A stretch of DNA of 64,000 bases, from positions 1-64,000 of IMG/VR virus record IMGVR_UViG_3300045972_000140; one strand, 5' to 3'. The DNA is from a virus. The notes beneath the pieces are model-generated. The model searched no databases, was not told the DNA's origin, and was given only the letters and a program-made list of their open reading frames with translations. A program made the translations under genes and the position numbers. Positions 56,464 to 64,000 of the stretch are shown here, piece by piece (position 1 is the stretch's first letter; every line of letters begins with the position of its first letter).

Positions 56464-59442
56464 TTAGTTAGTTACTTGTGCAAGATCTGCTGTAGCAACC
56501 CAACGAATTGTATTCGCTGCGATACCAGGGACAGAAATCTTCAAGCTTCCGTTTGTTGTATCAGCGGAAACTGTAGGATCGTTCGTTGCATTAGAGATAT
56601 TACCAACTCGTGCAATTGTAGTCTTAGAAACTGCGCCTGCCATTGTTGTTGTAGCTGCTGTTGCATCTTGGTAAATCATACCAGTGAAGATCCAAGAACC
56701 AAGAGTACCTGCTGCATCTGTGCGACGAGCAACTACCTTGATTGTGTATGTCCACGCAGAGTTAGCTGGTAGAACTAAACGCTGTGATGCACCTGCGCCG
56801 TCTAAGAACAATTCTGATGCACCCGTTGTTGTTGTGATAGCACGATAAACTGCTTGCAATGCCTGGGCATCGCCTGCTGAAGCAAATTGACCGTTAGCTG
56901 TTGCAAGAACACCGTATGTAGATGCCTTAGCACCTGAACCAATTGCTACTGCCTGAGACGCTGTTGCTGTTGGAGCGTTAACTGGTGCAGTTGTAAATTC
57001 AGATAAGAACTTAGGTCCTGCTAAAGTAATAGAGCCTGCTGCATTTGTTACATAGATGCTTGTACCACTTACTGCCAATGCTGCGGCAACCGGTGCTGCA
57101 CCTGTAGAACCAATCAATAATTGACCGTTTGTAGGAGCAGAAGTAGTTGTTAACAAACCTGCTGTACCGGAGTACAAGAAGCTGTTTGCTGTTAACGAAG
57201 AAACTGTAACGCCACCTGCGCTTACAAGAGCGCCACCAGCTGTAACTGTTAAACCAGTTGCTGCTGTGATTGTGCTTGTAGAAGCAATAGAGCCAGGAGC
57301 AATAAATGTTGCCGGAATGCTTAATGTAGAAGCGCCAGTTGCTGCTGAAACTGTGACTTGGTTAGCTGTACCAGATAACGATGTAACTGCAAGACCAGAC
57401 AATGTAGACCAAGATGGAGCAGCGGCTGTATTACCGATTAATACCTGACCTGTTGTACCAACTGCGGTTGCACTAACTGCACTTGTACCATTACCTAACA
57501 ATACGCCGTTTGCACCTAATGTTGCTGCACCTGTACCACCGTTTGCTACACCAGCAATTACTGTACCAGCTGTAACACGACCAAATGCATCTGTTGTTAC
57601 TACGCCATAGGTACCTGCTGTACCTGCTGTTGCAAGATTAAGTGTAACAGAACCAGTTGCACCGGATGCTGTAATATTGCCTGCTGTACCAGCAATAGCT
57701 GTAACACCACTGTTTGTGATTGTAACTGCGCCTGTTGCGCCAGATACAGAAATACCTGTACCAGCTACATTGGATGTTACACCAGTGTTAGTGATTGTAA
57801 CTGCACCAGTTGCTGCAACATTTGTAGACAAACCTGTGCTTGTTGTAACGCTTAAAACACCAGTGTTAGCAAATACGTTGCCTGTTAAAGATAAACCTGT
57901 ACCAGCTGTATAAGAACCAGAACCGGAGAACTGAGCATAAACAACGGGATCTGTACCAAGTGTGACTACTGTTGCTGTTTCTGTCCAACCTGTATCGGCA
58001 TTTACTGTACCTTGCTGAACGTAAACTGCTTCGCCGTCGATTTCGACTGCTGTATCAGAGTCTACTGAACGTGCCCAAGCACCTGCTGCAACAACGTAGA
58101 TACCATTTGTAGAAGTTGTTGTTTGATTCTTAACTAAAACGCGGTCATTTGCAACCAATGCAATACCGTCAACTGTCTGTGTACCAGACAATGTGATGTT
58201 TGCTGTTGTTGCCGCTTTTACTGCTTGTTTCCAAGATAAACCCTGGATAGAAGAATCAACATAGCTCTTCGTTGCTGCATCAGAAGAAGCAGACGGTGTT
58301 GCTAAACCAGTAACTGTACCAGACGAGAATGTGATACCTGTCATACCAGCTAACGTTGTGGATGTTGCACCAAGTGCAATGTTTGTAGAGCCAATTGTAA
58401 CGGAACTGTTTGTTAAACCTGCGTTAGGAATACCAGTAATGTTTGTACCAGTGATTGTTGGTGCTGCTACTAAACCAATTGTAACTGCGCCTGTAGCACC
58501 AGAAACTGTAATGTTAGTACCTGCAACATTGGATGTTACACCAGTGTTAGACAATGTTACTGTACCACCTAATGCAACTGGAGAACCAGAAACGCCTAAA
58601 CCTGTACCACCTGTTACAGTAATAGAATTGTTTGTTAACGCACTATTAGGAATACCTGTAAAATTTGTACCAGTAAGTGTTGGTGTATTGGACCAAACTG
58701 GAGCACCTGCAGAACCAGTTAATACCTGAGAAGCTGTACCTTGTGCTGTTACGCCCATTGCAGATGTACCGTTACCGTAGATAACGCCATTTGCTGTAGC
58801 TGTAGATAATCCTGTACCACCAGATGAAACTGGATTAATAACTACACCTGCTGTAACACGACCAAATGCGTCTGTTGTTACTTGAGCATATGTACCTGCT
58901 GTACCTGCTGTTGCAAGGTTAGCGGTTACAGAACCAGTTGCGGCGGATAATGTAACATTACCTGCTGTACCAGCAATAGCTGTAACACCGGTGTTAGCAA
59001 TAGTGATAGAACCTGCTGCGTTTGTTACAGAAATAGCTGTACCAGCTGTTAATGTTGTACGTGTGAAACCAGAACCGTTACCGATATCAATTTGACCGTT
59101 TGTTGGTGTTGTTGTTAAACCTGTACCGCCGTTTGCTACTGCAAGTGTACCACCTAATGTGATAGCGCCGGATGTAGCAGAAGCCGGAGTTAAACCAGTT
59201 GTGCCACCGCTGAATGTAGAAACAGTTGAAGCAGAACCTGTAGAAATAGGTGTCCAGCCACTGTTGATGTAACCCTCAAGATCGTTGATATCTGTGTTAT
59301 AACGCAATGCGCCATTGGAGATACCTGTCACAGGACGGTTTGCTGTAGTACCAACTGGCACTTCAATAGCGCCGGCACCACCAATTGTTAAAATCGCCGT
59401 ATTATCCGGCGTAATCGTTTCGGTTGAATAGTCGAAATCCAT
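56464..59442 (-). CDS. large fibre protein with shared module
   Basis: 992 residues. Starts MDFDYSTETITPDNTAILTI, like its downstream neighbour. Many NTGVTSNVAGTNITVSGATG repeats. At about residues 395-505 it carries the KSYVDSSIQGLSWKQAVKAA module also found in 36905-40744 and 40866-44048. The C-terminal 150 residues (ASELFLDGAGASQRLVLPAN) match the end of 59460-60650 and look like a trimeric tip domain. Codon use is more uniform than in the other fibres, compatible with high expression. Confidence 0.75.
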   Translation of the reverse strand: MDFDYSTETITPDNTAILTIGGAGAIEVPVGTTANRPVTGISNGALRYNTDINDLEGYINSGWTPISTGSASTVSTFSGGTTGLTPASATSGAITLGGTLAVANGGTGLTTTPTNGQIDIGNGSGFTRTTLTAGTAISVTNAAGSITIANTGVTAIAGTAGNVTLSAATGSVTANLATAGTAGTYAQVTTDAFGRVTAGVVINPVSSGGTGLSTATANGVIYGNGTSAMGVTAQGTASQVLTGSAGAPVWSNTPTLTGTNFTGIPNSALTNNSITVTGGTGLGVSGSPVALGGTVTLSNTGVTSNVAGTNITVSGATGAVTIGLVAAPTITGTNITGIPNAGLTNSSVTIGSTNIALGATSTTLAGMTGITFSSGTVTGLATPSASSDAATKSYVDSSIQGLSWKQAVKAATTANITLSGTQTVDGIALVANDRVLVKNQTTTSTNGIYVVAAGAWARSVDSDTAVEIDGEAVYVQQGTVNADTGWTETATVVTLGTDPVVYAQFSGSGSYTAGTGLSLTGNVFANTGVLSVTTSTGLSTNVAATGAVTITNTGVTSNVAGTGISVSGATGAVTITNSGVTAIAGTAGNITASGATGSVTLNLATAGTAGTYGVVTTDAFGRVTAGTVIAGVANGGTGAATLGANGVLLGNGTSAVSATAVGTTGQVLIGNTAAAPSWSTLSGLAVTSLSGTANQVTVSAATGASTLSIPATFIAPGSIASTSTITAATGLTVTAGGALVSAGGVTVSSLTANSFLYSGTAGLLTTTSAPTNGQLLIGSTGAAPVAAALAVSGTSIYVTNAAGSITLAGPKFLSEFTTAPVNAPTATASQAVAIGSGAKASTYGVLATANGQFASAGDAQALQAVYRAITTTTGASELFLDGAGASQRLVLPANSAWTYTIKVVARRTDAAGTLGSWIFTGMIYQDATAATTTMAGAVSKTTIARVGNISNATNDPTVSADTTNGSLKISVPGIAANTIRWVATADLAQVTN

Positions 59443-59459
59443 TATATAATTTCCTTAAA

Positions 59460-60650
59460 TTAATTTGTTACTTCGGTAGTCAACACTGTCGCTGCCCACC
59501 TAATTGTTTTACCAGTCTCGCCAATAGCCATAATTTTCAATGACCCATTTGTTGTGTTTGTAGTGAGTGATACGTCCCAAGGCGAGTCTGTTTCCCCTAA
59601 GACTGTTTTAGATGGTGTGCCAATAAGTGTTATAGATGCTGCCGATGAATCTTTCATTACAACTCCGTCAAACTGATATCCTGCTGCGCCACCTGCGCTA
59701 TCTGTCCTTCTTGCCGTTATAATAATCGAAAAACTTACTACCGAATTTAACGGTAATACAAACGATTGACTTACTCCGTCAAGGTATAATTCTGTGCTTG
59801 TAGCATTAGTTGTTATATTTCTAAGCACATAAACCCCGTGTTGTGCATCACCTGTGCTAGAAAATACTCCGTTAGCAAAAGCTTTTGCACCATATAATGT
59901 TGCATTAGCACCATCTCCAATTACTACCGTATTTATTCCGGCTGCAACTGAAGTACTTGGAGATGTAGGGTTTTCTGTATATAGTTTTAAAGGTAAGTCA
60001 GCATATGCTATATTTCTAAAACTCGGCTGGCCAGAACTACCGTTCGGTCCCAAGAACGCTGTATTTGCAGACTGTGCAACTAATGCCATCGATATATCAC
60101 CCGATGACGTAATTGGTGTATTTGTTATACTATAGATCGGTGCTATAGAAAAATCGGCAAGGCCGACTGATGTTACTGTACCTGCTGATGCATTTGTCCA
60201 ACTCAGTATTCCTGCACCATTTGTTGTTAATACCTGATTAGATGATCCATCGGCTGCTGGCCATTTTAAATTATTTAAATATAATGAACCGCCCAATGAA
60301 TCGTTAATATATAAATCATTACCAATTGTGGTAGACAACTTAGCTGGGCCAGCGCCTGCGTTAAGAACTACGCCTTTACCGGGATCTGTTACAAGTGAAA
60401 GGTCTGTTGAGGTAGCAGCTAATATAGAACTACCGGAAAACTTAATATCCGCTAACTGTGGTGCAGACCAAGATGTGGTAGGAGCAATCCAGGATGAAAT
60501 TACATTTGTACCGGAATTAAACCATACATCTCCATTCTTGGGTGTGTAGGCGAGGCTAGGGTCGATAGATCCCTGATATATTGTCGTTCCATTTTTACCT
60601 ATCGTGAAAAATGGAACGCTCGTACCCTTAGCATTAATAATAATCGACAT
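59460..60650 (-). CDS. fibre protein sharing its C-terminal domain with the 992-residue neighbour
   Basis: 396 residues from MSIIINAKGTSVPFFTIGKN, whose ATG follows AGGAG by five bases; an ATG eight codons upstream has no such site. The C-terminal domain (STELYLDGVSQSFVLPLNSV, then GSLKIMAIGETGKTIRWAAT) is clearly homologous to the end of 56464-59442. The N-terminus differs, so the fibres share tips but not bases. Confidence 0.7.
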   Translation of the reverse strand: MSIIINAKGTSVPFFTIGKNGTTIYQGSIDPSLAYTPKNGDVWFNSGTNVISSWIAPTTSWSAPQLADIKFSGSSILAATSTDLSLVTDPGKGVVLNAGAGPAKLSTTIGNDLYINDSLGGSLYLNNLKWPAADGSSNQVLTTNGAGILSWTNASAGTVTSVGLADFSIAPIYSITNTPITSSGDISMALVAQSANTAFLGPNGSSGQPSFRNIAYADLPLKLYTENPTSPSTSVAAGINTVVIGDGANATLYGAKAFANGVFSSTGDAQHGVYVLRNITTNATSTELYLDGVSQSFVLPLNSVVSFSIIITARRTDSAGGAAGYQFDGVVMKDSSAASITLIGTPSKTVLGETDSPWDVSLTTNTTNGSLKIMAIGETGKTIRWAATVLTTEVTN

Positions 60651-60708
60651 AGCTCTCCTGTTCAGGTATGACACCTGTCCGAATAAATTCGGTCTTTGGC
60701 ATTTACCT

Positions 60709-60716
60709 TATTTATC
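60709..60716 (-). promoter_or_regulatory. late-promoter-like box GATAAATA
   Basis: AAGATAAATAAGG on the minus strand, 59 bases before the start at 60650. Confidence 0.55.
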
Positions 60717-60746
60717 TTCTAAATAAATATTCTAAGAGCTATCAGG

Positions 60747-61535
60747 TTAAGAGATGACTGCCGTCATCGTTAGTACCTTATTATTGGTGTCATAAGTATA
60801 TGTTTCTGTGCGAGTTAAACCGTTGTATGTAATTACTGCGGTTGTTACATTGCCAGATGTGTATGTATATGTCGACACCATTGTACCAGTTGTGTAAACA
60901 TCCGTAACTGTATTAACAGTGCTATCTACATTATAGGTATAGGTAGTAGAAAGTAAATCTATAGAAAGAGGACTCGGCGCAATTGGCTGTCCGTTTACTG
61001 TTGGTGCAGTTTTAAAATCTAAGGTATTTGTAATACGAGAAATTGTAAATATAGTGTTTTCTGTTGTACCATTATCTGCGACGGCAACTAACTGCAAGCC
61101 GGAACCGGCATTAGATCCAGTTTCTGCAACATTATTTGTTTGAAATAACCAACGGTTAGAGCCGGCAGTTTGTAGGCTTAATGTACGGTTGGTACCTGAT
61201 GCACCTGTTACAGATAACCCTACGTTAGCCAATGTGCCTGTTGAAGTTATATTACCTGTTGTTTTATTAACCGAAAGAAACGCATTACCGCCTAATGTCC
61301 CGGAGTCATTGAATTGAATTTGCGTATCCGCGCCGCCGGGCGAGCCGCTACCACCGGCTACCCACGACACATTTGTACCATCTGTACCCAATACCTTACC
61401 ATTATTACCTGCTTGATTTGGTAATAATGCATTAATAGCTGCAGGGGCAGTAGACTGGCCCGTACCTCCATTTGCAATAGGGGTTGGTTGGCCTGTAATT
61501 ACAATGCCGACATCACTTGAAATTCTTACAGCCAT
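60747..61535 (-). CDS. short fibre protein with the common N-terminal module
   Basis: 262 residues from MAVRISSDVGIVITGQPTPI, preceded by GGAGAATAAA. The first 170 residues (NGGTGQSTAPAAINALLPNQ, then GGADTQIQFNDSGTLGGNAF and TNRTLSLQTAGSNRWLFQTN) match the start of the fibres at 36905 and 40866. The remaining part is a short beta-rich repeat (TYTYNVDSTVNTVTDVYTTG). It may be an attachment module with a minimal tip. Confidence 0.7.
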   Translation of the reverse strand: MAVRISSDVGIVITGQPTPIANGGTGQSTAPAAINALLPNQAGNNGKVLGTDGTNVSWVAGGSGSPGGADTQIQFNDSGTLGGNAFLSVNKTTGNITSTGTLANVGLSVTGASGTNRTLSLQTAGSNRWLFQTNNVAETGSNAGSGLQLVAVADNGTTENTIFTISRITNTLDFKTAPTVNGQPIAPSPLSIDLLSTTYTYNVDSTVNTVTDVYTTGTMVSTYTYTSGNVTTAVITYNGLTRTETYTYDTNNKVLTMTAVIS

Positions 61536-61560
61536 TTTATTCTCCAATTTTGGTTAGTAG

Positions 61561-61568
61561 TATTTATC
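61561..61568 (-). promoter_or_regulatory. late-promoter-like box GATAAATA (minus half of a divergent pair)
   Basis: TTGATAAATACTAC on the minus strand, 26 bases before the start at 61535. Confidence 0.6.
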
Positions 61569-61591
61569 AATATTAGTAATCTTGCTGCATT

Positions 61592-61599
61592 GATAAATA
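61592..61599 (+). promoter_or_regulatory. late-promoter-like box GATAAATA (plus half of a divergent pair)
   Basis: TTGATAAATACTAA on the plus strand, 18 bases before the neck gene. It mirrors the minus-strand copy at 61561-61568 in sequence, including the flanking TTG and ACTA. Confidence 0.65.
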
Positions 61600-61617
61600 C
61601 TAAAACAAGGATAAGAT

Positions 61618-62868
61618 ATGCCAAGAATAAGTCTTTGGAATCCCACAAAAGGTGCTGATTTCAATTTTACCGATAGAACTGTAAATGAAAATTTTCGTAT
61701 ATCCGGTGATGGCATCCTAGTACACATGTACGAAGGCCCGGAAATTGACTCAACTGGCAGTACAGATACATCCTTAACATCTATTCAAGATGTACTATTT
61801 TTAGAAAATACATCTAGAAAATATAATCCCGATGTTATTGAGTTACGTGGGCATCATCAACCGCAAGACGTAAATTACGATCTATCCCAATTTGGTATTA
61901 TGCTTAGTTCAGACACTATTCGTATTCAATTCGGGTATACAGATATGATGGATTCGTTAGGCAGAAAACTTATTGCCGGTGATGTTTTAGAGTTTCCTAG
62001 TATGCGCGATGTACCTATCTTCAACAATGCAGTAGGCATAAATAGATATTACGTGGTTCAAGATGCGTTATATGCTGCAGGTGGTTATGGGCAAAAGTGG
62101 TTTCCGCATATATGGATGGTTAGAGCTAAGTTAATGACAGCATCTCCGGAATTTACACAAATCACAGATCAAGCAGCTACAGGACTCACATCGGGTGGTA
62201 TCGGACAAGGACTAGGTATCATGTCTGAAGGATTTACCGATACAATGGATGCAAATGGCGATCCAGGATTAGGTTGTAACCCAGACATAAAGGCCTCATT
62301 GAATTTATTTTGTAAACTTATTAAAATCACAGACCAGAATGTTGCAGAAGCAGAACAAAATGCATTCTTTGATCCAAAATTCTTCGAAAGTGCAAACTTA
62401 TACATATACCTAGATCAAAAGGGTTACCCTGTTATTGGTAGTAATTATTTTAGCGGTGATGGAGCGCCACCTAATTTATCTACAGATTTATCACAAGATT
62501 TAGTACCAAGTGGTCCACTTGTTGGTGCAGGCATTGCATTTCCTCCAGGAATGACAGATGGGCAATATTATTTAAGATTAGATTATTACCCAGAACGTCT
62601 ATTCCAAAAGCAAGGTACGTGTTATAAACTCATCGAAGTTAATGTGCTAAAGAATTGGACTGCATACAACCGTGTGTTAGATACATTTATTGATAATATT
62701 AACGACACAGTTATGCCGGACGGAACTGTATTCCCAGAAAAGCAAGCTGTATCTACTGTAGTAAAACAAAAAGTTGATTTGTACGCGCAACGTAAGAAAG
62801 ATACAACAACTAAAGAAAAAGCAAGATCTAAGATTGCAGATGATCGAGCTAAGAAGAAACCTAACTAA
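61618..62868 (+). CDS. gp14-like neck protein
   Basis: 416 residues. RKYNPDVIELRGHHQPQDVN, DLSQFGI and LIAGDVLEFPSMRDVP are motifs I associate with neck/head-completion proteins of T4-type myoviruses, where gp14 has a comparable 'GDLIYLP' segment. The lysine-rich C-terminus (KKDTTTKEKARSKIADDRAK) is extra. T4 gp14 is about 256 residues, so this is longer. The identity rests mainly on synteny: the next gene is a clear gp15 homologue, as in T4. Late box 18 bases upstream. Confident of structural role, less of the exact gp number. Confidence 0.65.
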   Translation: MPRISLWNPTKGADFNFTDRTVNENFRISGDGILVHMYEGPEIDSTGSTDTSLTSIQDVLFLENTSRKYNPDVIELRGHHQPQDVNYDLSQFGIMLSSDTIRIQFGYTDMMDSLGRKLIAGDVLEFPSMRDVPIFNNAVGINRYYVVQDALYAAGGYGQKWFPHIWMVRAKLMTASPEFTQITDQAATGLTSGGIGQGLGIMSEGFTDTMDANGDPGLGCNPDIKASLNLFCKLIKITDQNVAEAEQNAFFDPKFFESANLYIYLDQKGYPVIGSNYFSGDGAPPNLSTDLSQDLVPSGPLVGAGIAFPPGMTDGQYYLRLDYYPERLFQKQGTCYKLIEVNVLKNWTAYNRVLDTFIDNINDTVMPDGTVFPEKQAVSTVVKQKVDLYAQRKKDTTTKEKARSKIADDRAKKKPN

Positions 62869-62882
62869 GCGAGGCATCCAAA

Positions 62883-64000
62883 ATAGATTTTTTTTACGAT
62901 AGTCAAGTAAGACGTTACTTATTACAATTTATGCGGATATTCTCTGACATAAAAGTCAGGAATGGCCCCGATGCTAACGGACTCTACACTGTCACTCGTA
63001 TACCAATTGTATACGGCGATCCGTCGTGGGTTGTTGCACAACTTATCAAAGGTGGCAGCGAAAATACATTAATGCCGGCACCTATGTTTAGCGCATACAT
63101 AGATAATATTAAGATGGTACCAGATCGCAGACAAGATACTCAATTTGTTAGTAAGATGTCTACGGTAGAAAGAAATGTACAAGGTCTATCAAATAGTCTG
63201 TGCGACGATAACCAAAATCCTACATATGGTAGTCAACCGGGATTTAGATACGATGTAGATCGATATATGCCTGTGCCCTACGACATAACATTCAAATTAG
63301 ATTGCTGGACAACAAATACAACAAACAAATTGCAAGTCTTCGAACAGATTAGTACAGTATTTAATCCATCGATACAATTGCAGCAAAATAGCAACCTTCT
63401 AGACTGGACAAGCATCTTCGAAGTATGGATGGAAGATTTTACTTGGACAAATCGCTCTGTACCGCAAGGCGGAGAAGCAGAGCGTGATGTAATGAGTTGG
63501 AAATTTAAGGTACAGGCATGGATTAATCCTCCTGCCAAAGTTAAACGTAGTTCCCTTATCGCTGAAATTGTTACAAACGTGTTCAGTGATATTGATGTGG
63601 GGTTAGCTGCCGCAACTATAGACAGTAATGAATATGATGTATTTAGGACTTGTTTTGAAGGCATACCAATGCAAATTATTACAACAGAAGGCAATTATAA
63701 GATTTCTGTTACATTGAACGGTACACAAAACGAAATCGTATTACTGAACCAATATGGGCAAGAAGATCCATTGCTGAACTGGCAAAGCCTTATACAAAAG
63801 TACGGGCAGATTACCCCTAATATCACCAAAATTAGGCTTAAATTAGACCCTAACATCGAAGTAAGCGATTCTGACATTATAGGCAGTATTACACAAGATC
63901 CTGCACGTCAAAATGTACTGTTTTTCGTACCCGATGTGGACACAATGCCTGCAAGTACGATTCCGCCCATTAACGATATTATTGACCCAACTGAAGTCAC
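62883..64000 (+). CDS. gp15-like tail completion/sheath stabiliser protein, 5' part; continues beyond the right edge
   Basis: Open to the window end (about 372 codons). The N-terminus DFFYDSQVRRYLLQFMRIFS, then MSAYMxx-like MFSAYIDNIKMVPDRRQD and MPVPYDITFKLDCWTTNTTN correspond to T4 gp15, which caps the tail tube and sheath. The conserved start has no ATG, GTG or TTG: the frame begins ...AAA-ATA-GAT-TTT-TTT, with AGCGAGG eight bases before the ATA (62883-62885). The first in-frame ATG (62931) would remove the conserved first 16 residues. I therefore call an ATA start; a sequencing error (ATG to ATA) is the alternative. Confidence 0.75.
   Translation, partial: MDFFYDSQVRRYLLQFMRIFSDIKVRNGPDANGLYTVTRIPIVYGDPSWVVAQLIKGGSENTLMPAPMFSAYIDNIKMVPDRRQDTQFVSKMSTVERNVQGLSNSLCDDNQNPTYGSQPGFRYDVDRYMPVPYDITFKLDCWTTNTTNKLQVFEQISTVFNPSIQLQQNSNLLDWTSIFEVWMEDFTWTNRSVPQGGEAERDVMSWKFKVQAWINPPAKVKRSSLIAEIVTNVFSDIDVGLAAATIDSNEYDVFRTCFEGIPMQIITTEGNYKISVTLNGTQNEIVLLNQYGQEDPLLNWQSLIQKYGQITPNITKIRLKLDPNIEVSDSDIIGSITQDPARQNVLFFVPDVDTMPASTIPPINDIIDPTEV

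Overview
The window looks like part of the genome of a large, AT-rich, tailed (T4-type, contractile-tail) bacteriophage of a Gram-negative host. It encodes a gp14-like neck protein followed by a gp15-like tail completion protein, an overlapping Rz/Rz1 spanin pair, an intramolecular-chaperone tail fibre, about 30 kb of low-complexity fibre/appendage genes, and T4-style late promoter boxes (mostly GATAAATA, sometimes TATAAATA) before many transcription units. Nearly everything is on the minus strand. The exceptions are a radical-SAM block (3975-9082), an SGNH-like gene (15854-16666) and the neck genes at the right end (61618 onward). The host cannot be named from sequence. A permuted, two-piece tmRNA is a trait of some proteobacterial and cyanobacterial lineages, and the omega-subunit gene looks proteobacterial.

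Layout, left to right. 1-560: N-terminal part of a chemoreceptor-like protein. 600-960: a circularly permuted tmRNA gene with an alanine-type acceptor (G3-U70) and a tag frame ending ADEKFALVA. 978-3889: a UDP-sugar decarboxylase/epimerase, a radical SAM enzyme and the spanins. 3975-9082: four overlapping radical SAM genes followed by a glycosyltransferase-like gene. 9079-9834: a sulfotransferase-like gene. 9.9-23.6 kb: a tRNA array, all on the minus strand, with about 38 recognisable tRNAs whose anticodons cover all 20 amino acids. Scattered through the array are genes for an RNA polymerase omega subunit, a carbamoyltransferase, an SGNH-like protein, an HD-GYP c-di-GMP phosphodiesterase, a VWA protein, two putative homing endonucleases and several hypotheticals. 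24.5-30.6 kb: a glycosyltransferase, a YadA-like/S74 fibre and a second sulfotransferase. 30.7-52 kb: five very large fibre genes (two Asp-box propeller-like, two fibre paralogues, one with 12 LamG-like domains). 52-61.5 kb: a permuted NlpC/P60-like hydrolase and smaller structural proteins. 61.6-64 kb: neck and tail-completion proteins.

The most unusual part is the RNA content of the tRNA array. The gaps between tRNAs hold a recurrent structured element: a 7-bp covarying stem, three bases, then CNGCAA, closed by the other stem strand and GUUUUA. It occurs six times in this 'open' arrangement and twice in a circularly permuted 'closed' arrangement, once as an insertion inside a tRNA-Val-like gene and once inside a short CCA-ended stem. 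Several further elements carry tRNA T- and D-arms in reversed order on top of a long stem. All three leucine-anticodon tRNAs lack the long variable arm expected of bacterial tRNA-Leu, while the serine and tyrosine tRNAs keep theirs.

How it may fit together (inference): the tRNA array plus tmRNA would keep phage translation running independently of host pools. The omega subunit could modify host RNA polymerase. The HD-GYP enzyme and chemoreceptor could alter c-di-GMP and motility signalling. The radical SAM, glycosyltransferase, carbamoyltransferase, sulfotransferase and sugar-nucleotide genes suggest chemical decoration of a phage or host surface molecule. The substrate of the radical SAM block is not visible in the sequence.
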